Source: Nemania diffusa (Eukaryota; Ascomycota; Sordariomycetes; Xylariales; Xylariaceae). From it: a DNA stretch of 64,000 bases. The DNA is taken from the NCBI GenBank assembly GCA_038501195.1, contig JBBPUQ010000004.1, positions 1,116,001-1,180,000 on the forward strand, read 5' to 3'. Of this stretch, positions 13,210 through 24,392 are shown one piece after another; within the stretch, counting starts at the first letter, position 1; each line of letters starts with the position of its first letter. Both the position numbers and the translations under genes were made by a program. The notes below the pieces were generated by a model. It made no database searches. It worked only from the letters and a program-made list of their open reading frames with translations, and was not told where the DNA came from.

Positions 13210-14448
13210 TTAGATAGGATTTATCTTTATAATCTCTCTGGGTAACGCCATCCATTGGTCCCAATAATCTCCGAGATAGTTGGATATAGCTTCAATCAAG
13301 TACCGACCCCCATGCCCAAAGACCCAAAAGTCTCGTTCATAATGCAGCAGAACGGCCCAATATGCCATAATCACCAATGCTTCTGGCTGCCGTTCCCTCA
13401 GGAGTTGCAAATAATTGGTTGAGATATGCACTGGCCAGGCAAGCACAATGTCTCGACTGATCGGGGCTGGCAAAATGTTTTGTCGATTAAAGACCCACCG
13501 CAAAGATTGCACAGCATCATGGCATGCCTCGAACGATGACAGACCTAGCCGGTCCACAGCTGTATTTAGAAGACTAGTGAGAGCATCGCAAATGTTTTCG
13601 GACGCATGTTCGGCGTTATCAGCAGCTTCTATCTGGGTGATAATGCCACTCAGCTCAGAGTCTCGAATGATGTGCCAGGCACGATTTGTAACAGTGGCCA
13701 CGCCGTGATAAAGGCCAGCGAACTGTACAAATCTGTCCAATAGTTCCATTAAGTCGGTCCGGGCGGCAACCGTGTCATGGAGCATATGCAGGCCAATAAA
13801 AGATGAGTATAAAAACAAAGCAATGCAATTCTGCTCCGTGATTTCGGGACAGGATGCGTTGTAAAGGGCCAAGGCACGAGTCTGGAGGTGCACGGCTTGT
13901 TGACGGTAGTGATGTTGCATAGTGAGATCTGAAGCAAGTACGCTAAGATGGAGAGCAGAGAAAGCCAGCAATGCATCCATTAGAAAGGGCGTAGAGAGCG
14001 CAGTTGTAATGATCATTCGCAGCAGGTTCTGAGCATCCTCCTTGTCGGCGACCAGATGTGAATAAGGGGGCTTCAACAGGTCGGCTTGGACATGATAAAG
14101 TAATGCCAAATGGTTGAGATCGAAGACTTGTTGAAGAGGGACTTCTTGTATTACAGGATCCAGCGGACTGACGCTAATACAATGGATCTCTGACTGCGCA
14201 TCTAAACATGACGTTGGTGTTAATGGCTGGGTTGGTGACTGGTCGGCGAATGTGATCGGGGACAATGTGCACTCTGACACTTGGTTGTCGTTACTCTCCG
14301 CGTAGACGTATACACATGAACGCGCCGTTATTGAGCATTGGATACAATTGGGCCATTGCTCGTCGCATTTAACATGCCTTTGCTTACACTGTTGGCAACC
14401 CTTCCGTGATTTGTAATGTGTCCGTCTCTTCTTGCTTGGAGGCGCCAT
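13210..14448 (-). CDS. Zn2Cys6 fungal transcription factor
   Basis: 412 aa in a single exon. The N-terminus holds a complete binuclear zinc cluster: C-Q-Q-C, then C after six residues, then C-I-Q-C and a last C in A-R-S-C (residues ~18-46), preceded by a basic stretch K-K-R-R-T. The remaining ~330 residues are helix-rich with the fungal regulator middle homology, ending in R-D-F-W-V-F-G. The protein is paralogous to the regulator at 51063-52361: the same order of features and a shared C-terminal block (H-Y-x-x-D-F-W-V-F-G-x-G-G-R). The reading frame continues for 15 sense codons after the TAA, so the stop may be a recent truncation or the native end. It should be nuclear and bind paired CGG-type sites. 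The target is unknown; the neighbouring GH3 gene is a guess. Confidence 0.92.
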   Translation of the reverse strand: MAPPSKKRRTHYKSRKGCQQCKQRHVKCDEQWPNCIQCSITARSCVYVYAESNDNQVSECTLSPITFADQSPTQPLTPTSCLDAQSEIHCISVSPLDPVIQEVPLQQVFDLNHLALLYHVQADLLKPPYSHLVADKEDAQNLLRMIITTALSTPFLMDALLAFSALHLSVLASDLTMQHHYRQQAVHLQTRALALYNASCPEITEQNCIALFLYSSFIGLHMLHDTVAARTDLMELLDRFVQFAGLYHGVATVTNRAWHIIRDSELSGIITQIEAADNAEHASENICDALTSLLNTAVDRLGLSSFEACHDAVQSLRWVFNRQNILPAPISRDIVLAWPVHISTNYLQLLRERQPEALVIMAYWAVLLHYERDFWVFGHGGRYLIEAISNYLGDYWDQWMALPREIIKINPI

Positions 14449-15279
14449 TTGGTTGACAATTGATAAGGAGTAGATAAAGACGAGTGAGTGCCTGTAGATA
14501 AACTCTTGCGTTTTAACATGATGATTGATAGCTGCCTATGGTATGGCGCCTGGATAGGTTTCAGTGTTTGTGGCTGAGCCAACTGGGCATTGCACGATAC
14601 CAAACCCTTTATTCCTTGTCGCATTCCGCGACGGACCCGTATTTTGAGGCTATGACACCGATAACCTTCAAGCAGGGCCTAGACATACGCTTACTCCTTT
14701 TAATTAGATAGTGGGTGCTAGGTTTAGTGTCATTAATGCCATAATTATTATTTCCCATCTATCTTGTTAACACTATCATTAATTGTAGCCATCGTCATAA
14801 TCACCTTCAAGCCTGAAATAGCAAGATTGGCGGTCGATTAACAACACGCAGTCAGACTCAAGTGACTTCACAAACACCCGGCGTACCAGAATTAATCAAG
14901 TCATTCTATGAAGGTATAAGTATTTTATTAAATTGTTTGCTGTTGTGTGAGCCTGAGTTGCCATCCCTAGACCCTAATATCTCTCCAGGGTAACTTCTCA
15001 ACCCCTAATACATTCACCCAGGACTAACATATCTAAATTAGTGCAATATTTCTACATCCATTTGGAAAAATAAGAGAGAGCAAATTGAGAGTGATGAGCA
15101 TGTATATCCTATTGATGCACACCTGTTAAAGTAAGCATTTTTGTTTGTATTAAATTGAGCAATGTGGAGTCATGTATCTACTGTCGATTGACTTTCCCCA
15201 ATTTAGGAGGACTTGCTCTAGACATATTCCTGTCTAATAGTGAATTATGATTATGATGGTAAGGTGGCCTAGTCAGGAA

Positions 15280-15316
15280 AGATCAGATGTGCTAGATCAG
15301 ATGTGCTAGATCAGAT
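15280..15316. repeat. 14-bp tandem repeat, ~2.6 units
   Basis: The unit AGATCAGATGTGCT is repeated perfectly twice and followed by a partial third copy. It lies in AT-rich intergenic DNA. Confidence 0.8.
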
Positions 15317-18038
15317 AAACTGTATTGGACTAATTTATGGTCGACCTACTTAGAGAATATTAACTTTTTCTAGAACCAGGTTCAACGTTGTGTGGGTCTA
15401 GATGAGGCGACCTACCTAGCACACCAGACGGATCATATATTAGAACTTAAAACTTAAACCAATCATAAACTTGATTGGATCTCGTAAGGTGTGAAGGATA
15501 GGTTGATCTTCTTTGTAGGGTTGACTATATTACTATGAGAGAATAACATAGTATTTAGATTCATGATAGTACTTATAAGCCTGAATCTAAGGTTAAGGCT
15601 TTAGTACCCATGATTGATAACCTAGTCTAGATTTCATGAGTCAAAGGTCATTTCAAAGACTCGGCCCTACAATAGGCTGCAGGTGGTGCGTAGAACCCCC
15701 ATTTTGGTATCTCAAAACCTCCAGTCCCGGAGACATCCGCACGGAACTCTTCAACGTTTGTGTGCACACTATCACACTATCTCTTCGTACTCGGCCAAAC
15801 CTCCCTCGCCACAAACACTACAACAGGGAGAAGCATCCATCACCAGACCATCACGCTAATACCACCTACCAGAAATGTTCTTTCAACCTACCAATCGAAC
15901 AAACAGTCTCTCTCCCTATCAGCCCTCCCACGGCCCGGTGAGCCCGCAATCCCAACCCTCTAATCCCCAAGCCCTACATCGGGTACAACCGGGAGTACAC
16001 GCGTAGTATGAAAAGGTCTAGACTGCGAATCATGGACTTGATTGAGCAATCTTGAAATATTCGTCAGCGATCTAATTATAATACACCAAGAAACGAAGGG
16101 GGGGTATTGATAAGATGTCTTGCAGAAGCCATGGAAGAGGCAATACCAAGCCGCACCTTAAGCCGCACGTGGAATGTCCCAACGGGCGTTGAAAATTAAA
16201 ATTACTAGTTTTCATGAACTTATAGTGATTATTGATGAAGAATTGGCCATTTTTGCTCAATCCAAACTGCGTATAATGTCGAATTCTGTAGCACTTACTG
16301 TTTATCAGCATTACTTGTATACTGAGATTACTAATTATTTAGATTAAAAGAACCTACCCCATGCGTGACGAATTCTGTATTCACCCTCTCTATTGTGCTC
16401 ACAGTGACCCTATAGGATCGAGTCAACCAACGTGTGATTACTCACCCCAACCCATTATTCTATAACCCATGCCGTTACCTGCGCCGTGACCTATGAAGCT
16501 GCCGCCCGTGTCCATGCGGAAGCTCGACATGATTGTCGTGACGGCGACGATCTCTAGCTTGCCCTGCTCAACGCAATGCGATATCTATTTTCAGCCCCGT
16601 GCAGAGCAGCGAGCAGGTTGCTTTGTCGTGGAGAACGGATGTGACCTACATTCTGCACGCCAAGCATTTTCCCAGGCAAGGCAGCAATACTAGAATGCAA
16701 GCCTCAGCGTCCTCGGTAGTTGGCTCGGGAATAAATGAATTGCCGGCTCGATGTTCGCACATTTTCTCTGCAACGTCAGTCCATCCGCACATTATCTTCT
16801 AGAAACCTTGGTATTGGCAGGACCAAAGGCGTCTTGATGTCAGCCATCAGGCCTCCTGCAGTTCTTTGTAGGTTTTCCATTTGATTCTAATCGGCCCATC
16901 GGATTCCATATCGTGCTTGGTGGACTCGCTACCGGATTCTGACCTTGTAGTTCTCCGCTGGATAGCTTTATGGTTCGCCTCTCGGCACTTTATTTCGACC
17001 AGTAGTTGGTAAGAGTCGCAGGTAGCAGCGCCTGTCGAGCGGGTTGGCTAAAGTGCCGGGTAAATTCGAAATTGGAGTCTAGTCCGCAAAGTTAATATCG
17101 AGTTCATTTAGGTGCCCCTTTTTGATGAACACACCAGTCATTACCTCGATGGATAGTAGGCTAAAAATAATCTGCACTTTAGACTGTCTCGCTCAAATTG
17201 CTGCTCGATATGAATTCATATTGTCTATACGCTACTAAGGCATAAGCTGAGTAGCAAGGCGAATTTCACGATATTGCGCAATATAAAGGTTTCCGACAGT
17301 CTGGGTAAGGCTGTGATTCATATAAATATACCCGTAGAAAGTTCAGCCTCCTTTTCCTAGAGTTAGGCTCTATTAAAGATCGACGGCGGCTCTGAAAAAT
17401 GGCGACGTACATATCTAGTCTGTGATGAACCGTCTATAGACTAAGCAGCTAACAGTCAACCCGGCTCACCTACCGTTGACTAAGGCTTCCTATCCACTAC
17501 CACGTTACAGTGTATGCAACATTCCAGATAAGTGCCAGCCCAATTCAGCAGTTAGGAAAGGCGTCTCATGATCTCGCATGCCCGAGCCCGAATCCTTGTA
17601 CCGTCTTCGGAACCAGGAGGGTAGCCAGCCTAGCTTCTAGCTCTCTGAGTTTCCACACCCTTTCGAGTGGGCACATCGTACGGGGGCGCGATGGCTTTTC
17701 GGTTGCAGCCACTTCCTTAGAATGTGCTGAGAAATCTTGCATCCATTGGGTCCCGCTGGTTTTGGGCATCGGATCGTGGCACAGCCCCGAGATACATGAG
17801 AGTTTGGGGAAGACGGGGAACATGGGTATCATCGGTTTTCAGCGAGCTGCCGTGTCCCTGGGCGTAAGCTGTCCATGGGTATCAGAGCCATCGAGAGTCC
17901 AGGGCCGAACCAAGGAAAATTCGTATCTCCCCATCTGACATGTTCTAGATCAAAAATAGCTGAGAACCTAGCAGGCCTCGTGTGCATCTGGGCTGGGTTT
18001 CCATGGGAAATCCCGGCGGCGACACGAGAGAATGTGTG

Positions 18039-18045
18039 TATAAAA
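18039..18045 (+). promoter_or_regulatory. TATA box for the small secreted protein gene
   Basis: TATAAAA 119 bp upstream of the ATG at 18164, followed by a pyrimidine- and CA-rich leader typical of highly expressed fungal genes. A strong core promoter candidate. Confidence 0.55.
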
Positions 18046-18163
18046 GCTCGCTCTGTTCGCTCGTCACATCATCAATGAAACAGAAAAACCAGAGCCTCGG
18101 AAATACTCACCAGTTCAATATCTACTATTTTTAGCATCTTCTTCAGCCGATATTCTATCAACA

Positions 18164-18873
18164 ATGAAGGTCTGGTCAACTCTAGCTCTGTTCGTGAGCC
18201 TCTCCGCCGCGGCCGCGGTGGATATGGTTGTTGAACGCCGTGAAATGCACCAGCCGTACGCATTCGGCGCAACTTTGAAATCTGCCCCTGCTGTCCCGGC
18301 GGATGCCCCAGCAGACTACCAAACTGCATTGATCACGTTGCCCGATGCTCTAGCTAGCCGAGATGCGTCATTTCAGCGCCGCGATTCGCGGAAGCCAAGG
18401 GGCACGATCGCTGCTCGAGACTTCTATGAGTGCGCAACTTCGGTATGGAGCCCCTTTCTTACACAAACAAATTTCTATATCTCCCCCCCCCCTCACGTGC
18501 CTTATTTCATGGACATTTGGAGCCCATGGTGCAATAGTAGCAGCCACTAACCAACTCATAGGGCGTCGCTCCCAAGGCCACCGACTGCAACGTCGTCGTC
18601 AGCAATGTTTTCGCCACGAACCAGGCGCTAGTGGTTGCTCCCGGCGCATGCCTTCTCTTCCAGTTCGGTACCTGCTGGGGCTTCTTCTGCTCGCTGTGTC
18701 AGCAGCTCGGTACCGACACCGACTTCATCGGCAGCCAGCTGTCGACGGCGCAGACGCTCTGCGTCAGCAAGGGGTCCGCAGGTACCCTCGTCGGCGAGGC
18801 TGCGCCGCAATGGGAGGCCGGCTTCATCCGCTCTAATGGAGCGCTGCCTAACTATGCGGGCGATGTCTGCTAG
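18164..18873 (+). CDS. Small secreted cysteine-containing protein
   Basis: Two exons, 18164-18442 and 18562-18873, joined by a 119-nt intron (donor GTATGG, acceptor CTCATAG), total 196 aa. A signal peptide of ~19 residues (MKVWSTLALFVSLSAAAA) is followed by a pro-like region of ~70 residues with dibasic sites (E-R-R, Q-R-R, R-K-P-R), then a compact domain with eight cysteines, including C-W-G-F-F-C-S-L-C and a C-terminal D-V-C. This prepro layout fits Kex2 maturation of a disulfide-rich secreted protein. I do not recognise the family; an effector-like or antimicrobial role is possible but unproven. The clear TATA box and dense GC-rich second exon suggest strong expression. Confidence 0.8.
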
Positions 18874-19372
18874 ACGACATGTTAGAGTCCTACGGTTTGC
18901 TGGAGTCGGCGGGATGGATGGAATAGAGCGGGCGGGGCTGGGTTGTAGTACTGGGATGAACAGCTAGTGAAGAAGATGTAACGTCGCCGACTACTGTATT
19001 TCATAATTTAATTGAGAAGAAGACGGAGTTTACCCCGTAATTATATACCCGCATAATCTCATATGTGAGTGTTAGTTAACGAAGAATCTTTAATACATGG
19101 GATTATGTAAAGAACTAGGGGAATATAAATACAAATGGGGACAATACCTGTACGTGTCATCTAATAGTCTTGTGTCGTTGGTTTTGCGCTGCACTATTCC
19201 GAGCCTAGACGATAAACATTCCCGGTTCCTTTCTTAGCACAGGCAACTCCTGGGGTTTCCACAGGCAAAAACTTAAAAATTTTCCGTCAATTTCTTCTTA
19301 TTTTTTATAAGTTCAAGAATAATGGTTAACTTATATTGACTATGACTTACTCACTACTTCCCTCGCAACAGC
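18874..19372. other. Intergenic, convergent 3' regions
   Basis: About 500 AT-rich bases between two convergent genes; presumably both 3' UTRs. No gene seen. Confidence 0.5.
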
Positions 19373-21627
19373 CTAAGCGAAGACAGTCCCATTCACAACC
19401 TCGCTATAGAGCCTCCATTCAACAAGCCTCGACGGCAAGCCTACAGGCGGCGTGAACACCAATCGGATCTGACTAGTAGTGACCGTCTTCCACGAGGTCC
19501 ACGTTATACCATTCTCTATAATAGCCGGTGTCTGGGGATTAGCCACCGCCTGCCACCCACTAGTTGTATTAACTTCGATGCGGTACGACTTGGGCACGCC
19601 CACTACATCATTGGCAAAGAATGCCAGCAGACCGCTGGATACGGTAGTGCTCGCTCCGAAATTGACCATGTACCAGACCTCGGAGCCGTCTCCTGTCGGC
19701 GTCTGCCATCCGTGGGAGATGGTGTATGTGTCGGTTGGTTGTTGGAAGAACCAGATGCGTCCATCAATTGCATCCTGCACCTTGTTCGAGTCAGCGCCTG
19801 CGACGGAGACGCTGCCGACGGGGTAAGCTGGGCCTGGATTGACTGCAAGATTCTGTAGCTGGATCGACTTGGCAATGGGTGCGAGGGGTTTGGGAGGTGC
19901 CCGGCGCGTAACAGGAACTGAAAGGCGCTTTAGGCTAGAAGACGTCGCAATAATGGTATTGCCGACCTCGACGATCAGTCCCTGCTTTCCGTACTGCGAA
20001 CCGTCGACGTCCCACTGGACGGCAATCTCGTTCCCGTGGTAGATAACACCTTCGAGTCGGAAGTAGTCTAGGTTGACTCCTAATGGATTGACAACAAGAA
20101 CGTCATCAGCGCTAGGTCTGATACCTACGAGGCCAGAAATAACCAGATCTATAAAGCTAGAGTGGAAATAGTGAGACGAGCGGTCTAGCCCGACGATAGG
20201 CGCGCCAATGCGTCCATCGTAGTCTTCCTCGATATTAAGACCACCGCCGCGGTTCTTGTTGTAATGTGAACTGGCGTACTGGCTCAATATATCCATGTAA
20301 TCGTTTGGTGTAATGACGCCTTCGGCTACTGTCGTTGGGTATTCATCGAACACATTTGCGAGTGCAGCGAGAACTTGCGACGTTTGATAAGGCCACGTTG
20401 GACCGTTCCACTGGCATTCACGTAAGCCTGTAGGGGCGTCATATCTGTATTGGACCATATAATACTCATAGTCGGGTTCGTTTGTTCGTAGGCCGTAGTC
20501 ACCCGCAAGCTTATTAGGATCGATGAGATGCTTCCAGGCCTGCGCAAATTCGGCCGAGTCGTCCGGGAGGTTATGTAGCCAGGGTACGTACCCAACAAGT
20601 TCGCGGCCACGAATGAAATTCCAATAACTTGAGCAGCTGGTGCTAGCGTAGTATCTATCGATGAAATGCTCAAATGTTGAGTTCCATAACGAATTTTGTA
20701 CCTGGGTTTTTAGCGATGCCGCTCTGGCGGTATAGTCGCGTTGTACATCTGAGCGACCAGCTAGACCAGCGACGTTGGCGATTGCTAGCGCATTGCCATA
20801 CTGATACGTATTAATGCTGGGTCGAAAGCCAGTGCCACCGCCGAAGCCGTCCACTCCGCAGGAAGCATCAATACTAGCAATAGTATATTCCGTGGCATCA
20901 AGGAGCGGCTCAATGAAGTATAGCTGCTTGGAGGTGTCAAAATGATCATTTTGCCACGCGTTGTAGACTTTAATCATGCCGTCGAGGAGGGCAATGATGT
21001 CAGATTGAACCCCATCAACGAGGTATGCGTTCCAGACCGAGGCAGCGACATTTTCACTGAAGTGCCTTACGTCAAAAGTTGCGGAATAAATGAAATTAGC
21101 ATGATCTACGCGGAAACGGCGATCTCGAGACCATCTTCGTGATTGTAAGTTGAGTTATCACTATACAAAAGGTCAAGAATCTAGCCACTTACCGGGCCTC
21201 ATTGAAGTGGAATTGCGTCGCGTCGTCCAGGAAAGCGGACGGGAAGAACTGCCACGAAACATCGTCGATGCTAATGAAGAATTAAAATCGACCCCGTTTC
21301 AAGGTAAAAAAAGGGGGCGGGGTGCATGCTGGGACAACCCCCTGCGGAAAACACGAGATACATGAACCACAACACATACAACTCGGTAGTAATGTATCCC
21401 TGGGCCCCAAGATCGCGCTGGTGAGCTCGAAAAATGTTCCAGCGATAATAGTACACCTCAGTAAGGTTGGCGTCGCTAGATTCGAAGAAGGGGATCCTGT
21501 CCAGGTACCACGGCGCGTCGTTACCGAAGTATTGCTCGGCCAGAGCGCCCCTGTCCAGCGCCGCTATAACCGGCAACCCGAAAGACAGGACGAAAGCAAG
21601 GAGGGCAGTTGGTCGGGGAACAACCAT
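19373..21627 (-). CDS. Secreted six-hairpin glycosidase with F5/8C-like C-terminus
   Basis: Three exons: 21627-21380, 21270-21193 and 21134-19373, total 695 aa. Splicing joins GAG-TT to C-ATC and CG to A-TGG in perfect phase with GTATGT and GTAAGT donors. A signal peptide (M-V-V-P-R-P-T-A-L-L-A-F-V-L) is followed by an (alpha/alpha)6-barrel-like domain with W-S-R-D-R-R-F-R and a Q-W-N-G-P-T-W-P-Y-Q-T motif. That motif is typical of GH63/mannosylglycerate-hydrolase-like and glycogen-debranching-type glycosidases. Residues ~545-690 are strand-rich with a W-Y-M-V-N-F-G core like a discoidin/F5-8C module, probably sugar binding. The exact substrate is not predictable; an alpha-glycoside of the cell wall or plant matrix is plausible. 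Confidence 0.85.
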
Positions 21628-22863
21628 GATGTCAGCTTCAAGCGGAGGCTAGATAACCACGACGGTTTCGCCATCCGACCTCATCTTCTGTCAACATGGC
21701 GATTATATAGCCAGTTCCTCGATCGAGGACCCTCGCTCGCCATTGGGACGCTTAACCCCCGCACTACCCCAGCTATTGTCGATTCCAACGTCATTGGTCG
21801 GGGTATACGACGGTCGACGGTTGACACTTTTCCGCCAATCCGCCAGCCATCAAGCAATTCGAGATTTGCAGCAGGCTTTTGGCAGTTGCTTGTTCTATAA
21901 TACAAATTGAGCGAGCGTGGGTAGATAGTGCGAGGCGTAAGAAGGATTGCTGTTGTGGCTGTACTGAAGGCCAGGGGGCGTCTCTCTTAGTTTGAGGCGC
22001 TATTAGCCAGGCCCATCATTAGTCGTCCACACGAGCTAGGAAAATTACACTAACACAAGATCCGGGGAATGCATGAATGTCTTAAGTACCTGATAGTTGG
22101 AGGACTTACGGGCTTATTCCATGTATGATCCCGAAGGTAGCACACACAAGTTCATGCGATTAAAAATGCCGGAGGTAGATAGATAATCACAATATGGAAG
22201 TCCCGTCTCTCATCCGCTTTCCATCGGCCTCATCGGTTACAACTTCCCGAAATGTGTCGTAAACGGTAAGACGCAGGTACCTATGGTAGCGTCACACAAG
22301 TTCGATAATTACCCCACTACACTAGGTTCGAGGAAAGGTAGGTAGGTATAATTCGATATACAAACATGTCTAAGGGCATGACGACCCTTATTAAACTTGT
22401 CACATAAACAAGCTCGCTGTTCACTGAAGATCAGCTCAAAGTGACTATAGCTATTTGTCAACAGTAATAACAGGTTTCGCTTCGTCATATCATCGAATCA
22501 AGCAGTGTACATTTAACTGAATCATCAAGTACGCTGAATTATGTGTATTGATACAAGCCTCCCGCTGAACTGAAAATACGAAACGCCTAGTTAACTGCGG
22601 CCACATGGTTGTTGCCTTCACACAATGACTAAATGCGCCAATCCCAATGACACAACCAATGAATTCCTCTCAAAGCTTTTTCCTGGCCGGCCAACGTGTG
22701 GCGGGTATTCCCGAACAGGGAGTCGTAACCTTACTAAAGAATCATATTAGTTGCGACGAGAGACACGTGCACTACTCGCCGCTTCATATGATTCTCGGAA
22801 ATAGGCGGCGATGTCGCTCGTCGTGTCTGACCCTCGGGTATAGAGATCTCCAAAAATACCCGA
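21628..22863. other. Intergenic; no gene seen
   Basis: The upstream region of the glycosidase gene (minus) plus the 3' flank of the PFK-2 gene (minus). A TATA box sits at 21703. No supported ORF. Confidence 0.5.
21703..21709 (-). promoter_or_regulatory. TATA box for the six-hairpin glycosidase
   Basis: TATATAA on the minus strand about 80 nt upstream of the ATG at 21627, a standard position. Confidence 0.5.
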
Positions 22864-24392
22864 CTACCGACACATGCTAGCCTCGGGTACGGGGTCCTCG
22901 TGCTTGGCAGTGCTCCCTTTGCCGCGCCACGTGCTGACAGCGGGGATGTCAGCTTGGTAGCGTTCCTCGTCCGTTCCATAGGCGCGGGGGGTCAGTTTGA
23001 TGAGGCAGTGGAGGGGTACGTTCATCCAAGGAGACCGAGACTGGTCTTTCTTCATGAAGTACGCATAGATGCAGCGCAGTATGGCCTGGTGTGTGACGAT
23101 GAGGATATCCTCGGACCGTTCCAGCTCCATGATGATGGGTTCTAACCGAATCACCACATCGCGATATGATTCGCCGCCTCGATACCGGTAGTTGTACTTG
23201 TCCTCGTCGCGCGCAACGAAGTCTTCCGGATATACATCTTTTATCTCCTGGTACGTCATGCCGTCGCAGACACCTGCATCTAATTCATCCAAGGCTTTCC
23301 ATTGCAGCTGGTTATAGTTTGGGGGCAAGTAATGCGCTGTTGCTATGGTTCTCTTAAGTGTCGAGGTCCATACGGTGAGGGGCCGATCACCCTGCCATTG
23401 TGTTAGTCTATGTAGTATTTGTAGTGCTGCCCAACACAACGGGATGGCACATGATTGGTAGATTCTGCAACTTACACCGACAGATTTCCGTACGAGGTCT
23501 GGTAGCTTCTCGGCATATTGCTTTCCCCTTGCAGATAGGTCTGCGTCACCACCAATCCTACCCGATAGATTGTACATGGATTCGCCGTGTCTTGACAACC
23601 AAACAGACCGCGGGCGAATATGTAGGTTCATGAGATAGTATACGACCCGACTCTGCAGATAATCTTGAATGCGATTGATAATCACTTGGCTACCCACATC
23701 CATCATCTTGAGGTAGGTGTAGTGGCTCTCATCCCCGTCTTCATCGATGGTCTTGTACACCTTTTCGTAGTGTTTGATGCGATTGCGGAAGTCGAGCGCG
23801 GCCTCCTCGGGGTCCTGGCCCTGGTAGTCGGGGCTTGTGGTCTTGACATCGCGGATATTGGCCATGATCAGCTCCTCGTTGTCGCACTTGGACTCGACGA
23901 ACAGCACCTCGATTCCTTCGTTCGTGCACACATCCATGACCCATTTGCGCCTGTCTTTCGTCGAATTGGTAGCATCTAATATCCCAATGACGCCTCCCTG
24001 CCGGAACCAGCCCAACATGTCGGCAATGGCTGCCTCGGCGGCGGCGCGACGCCTGCGCTCGCCCTCGGTATTGGCATTGTCGAAGAAGTCGGCCGACGGC
24101 TGGGGGGCGTCATTTCGGCGATAGTTGCCGACGTTGAAGGTCTTGGACGGTATCGAGAGCCAGGTCAAGTAGCGTTGGGCTGCAGCGACGAATTGCAAGT
24201 CAGTAAACACGTAAATTTTTTTTTTGGTTTGGGTGTAGTAAGCTGTTGGTGTGAAACGTGTCGTTGAATTGGGCAGGGATGCAAACCTCTCTGTGCAATA
24301 TAACTCTTCCCGCGAGCGGGCAATCCAACCATGACCACACATATCTTGGTGTCCTCTACCTGGACCCCACGGCCGTTAGTTTTCGGTGCCAT
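22864..24392 (-). CDS. 6-phosphofructo-2-kinase / fructose-2,6-bisphosphatase
   Basis: Three exons: 24392-24287, 24179-23476 and 23391-22864, total 445 aa. The first intron interrupts S-Y-I-A-Q-R just after the Walker A loop G-L-P-A-R-G-K-S (residues ~23-30). The kinase half contains F-N-V-G-N-Y-R-R and D-A-T-N-S-T. The bisphosphatase half begins at S-R-H-G-E-S (H at ~235, the phospho-accepting His) and has the second catalytic His in I-V-T-H-Q-A (~370). Both active sites look intact, so the enzyme should be bifunctional, making and breaking fructose-2,6-bisphosphate, the cytosolic switch of glycolysis versus gluconeogenesis. Yeast PFK26 lacks the RHG histidine; this protein keeps it. Codon 1 follows a clear A/C-rich leader. 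Confidence 0.96.

Larger units (their letters stand above)
14449..18163. other. Gene-poor region with short tandem repeats
   Basis: 3.7 kb without a supported gene. 14700-15630 is AT-rich and contains the 14-bp tandem repeat at 15280-15316. Frames at 15636-15963, 16493-16802 and 17510-17938 have no recognisable domain and no splice logic. 16480-16800 and 17500-17950 are more GC-balanced and might be decayed coding or element DNA, but nothing identifies them. Confidence 0.45.

Noticed and set aside
15636..15963. Two overlapping ORFs of ~100 and 67 codons
   Set aside because: Thr/Pro/Ser-rich, no motif, in AT-rich repeat-bearing intergenic DNA.
17510..17938. 142-codon ORF
   Set aside because: No signal, domain or coding-like composition; an antisense ORF of similar size covers the same DNA.
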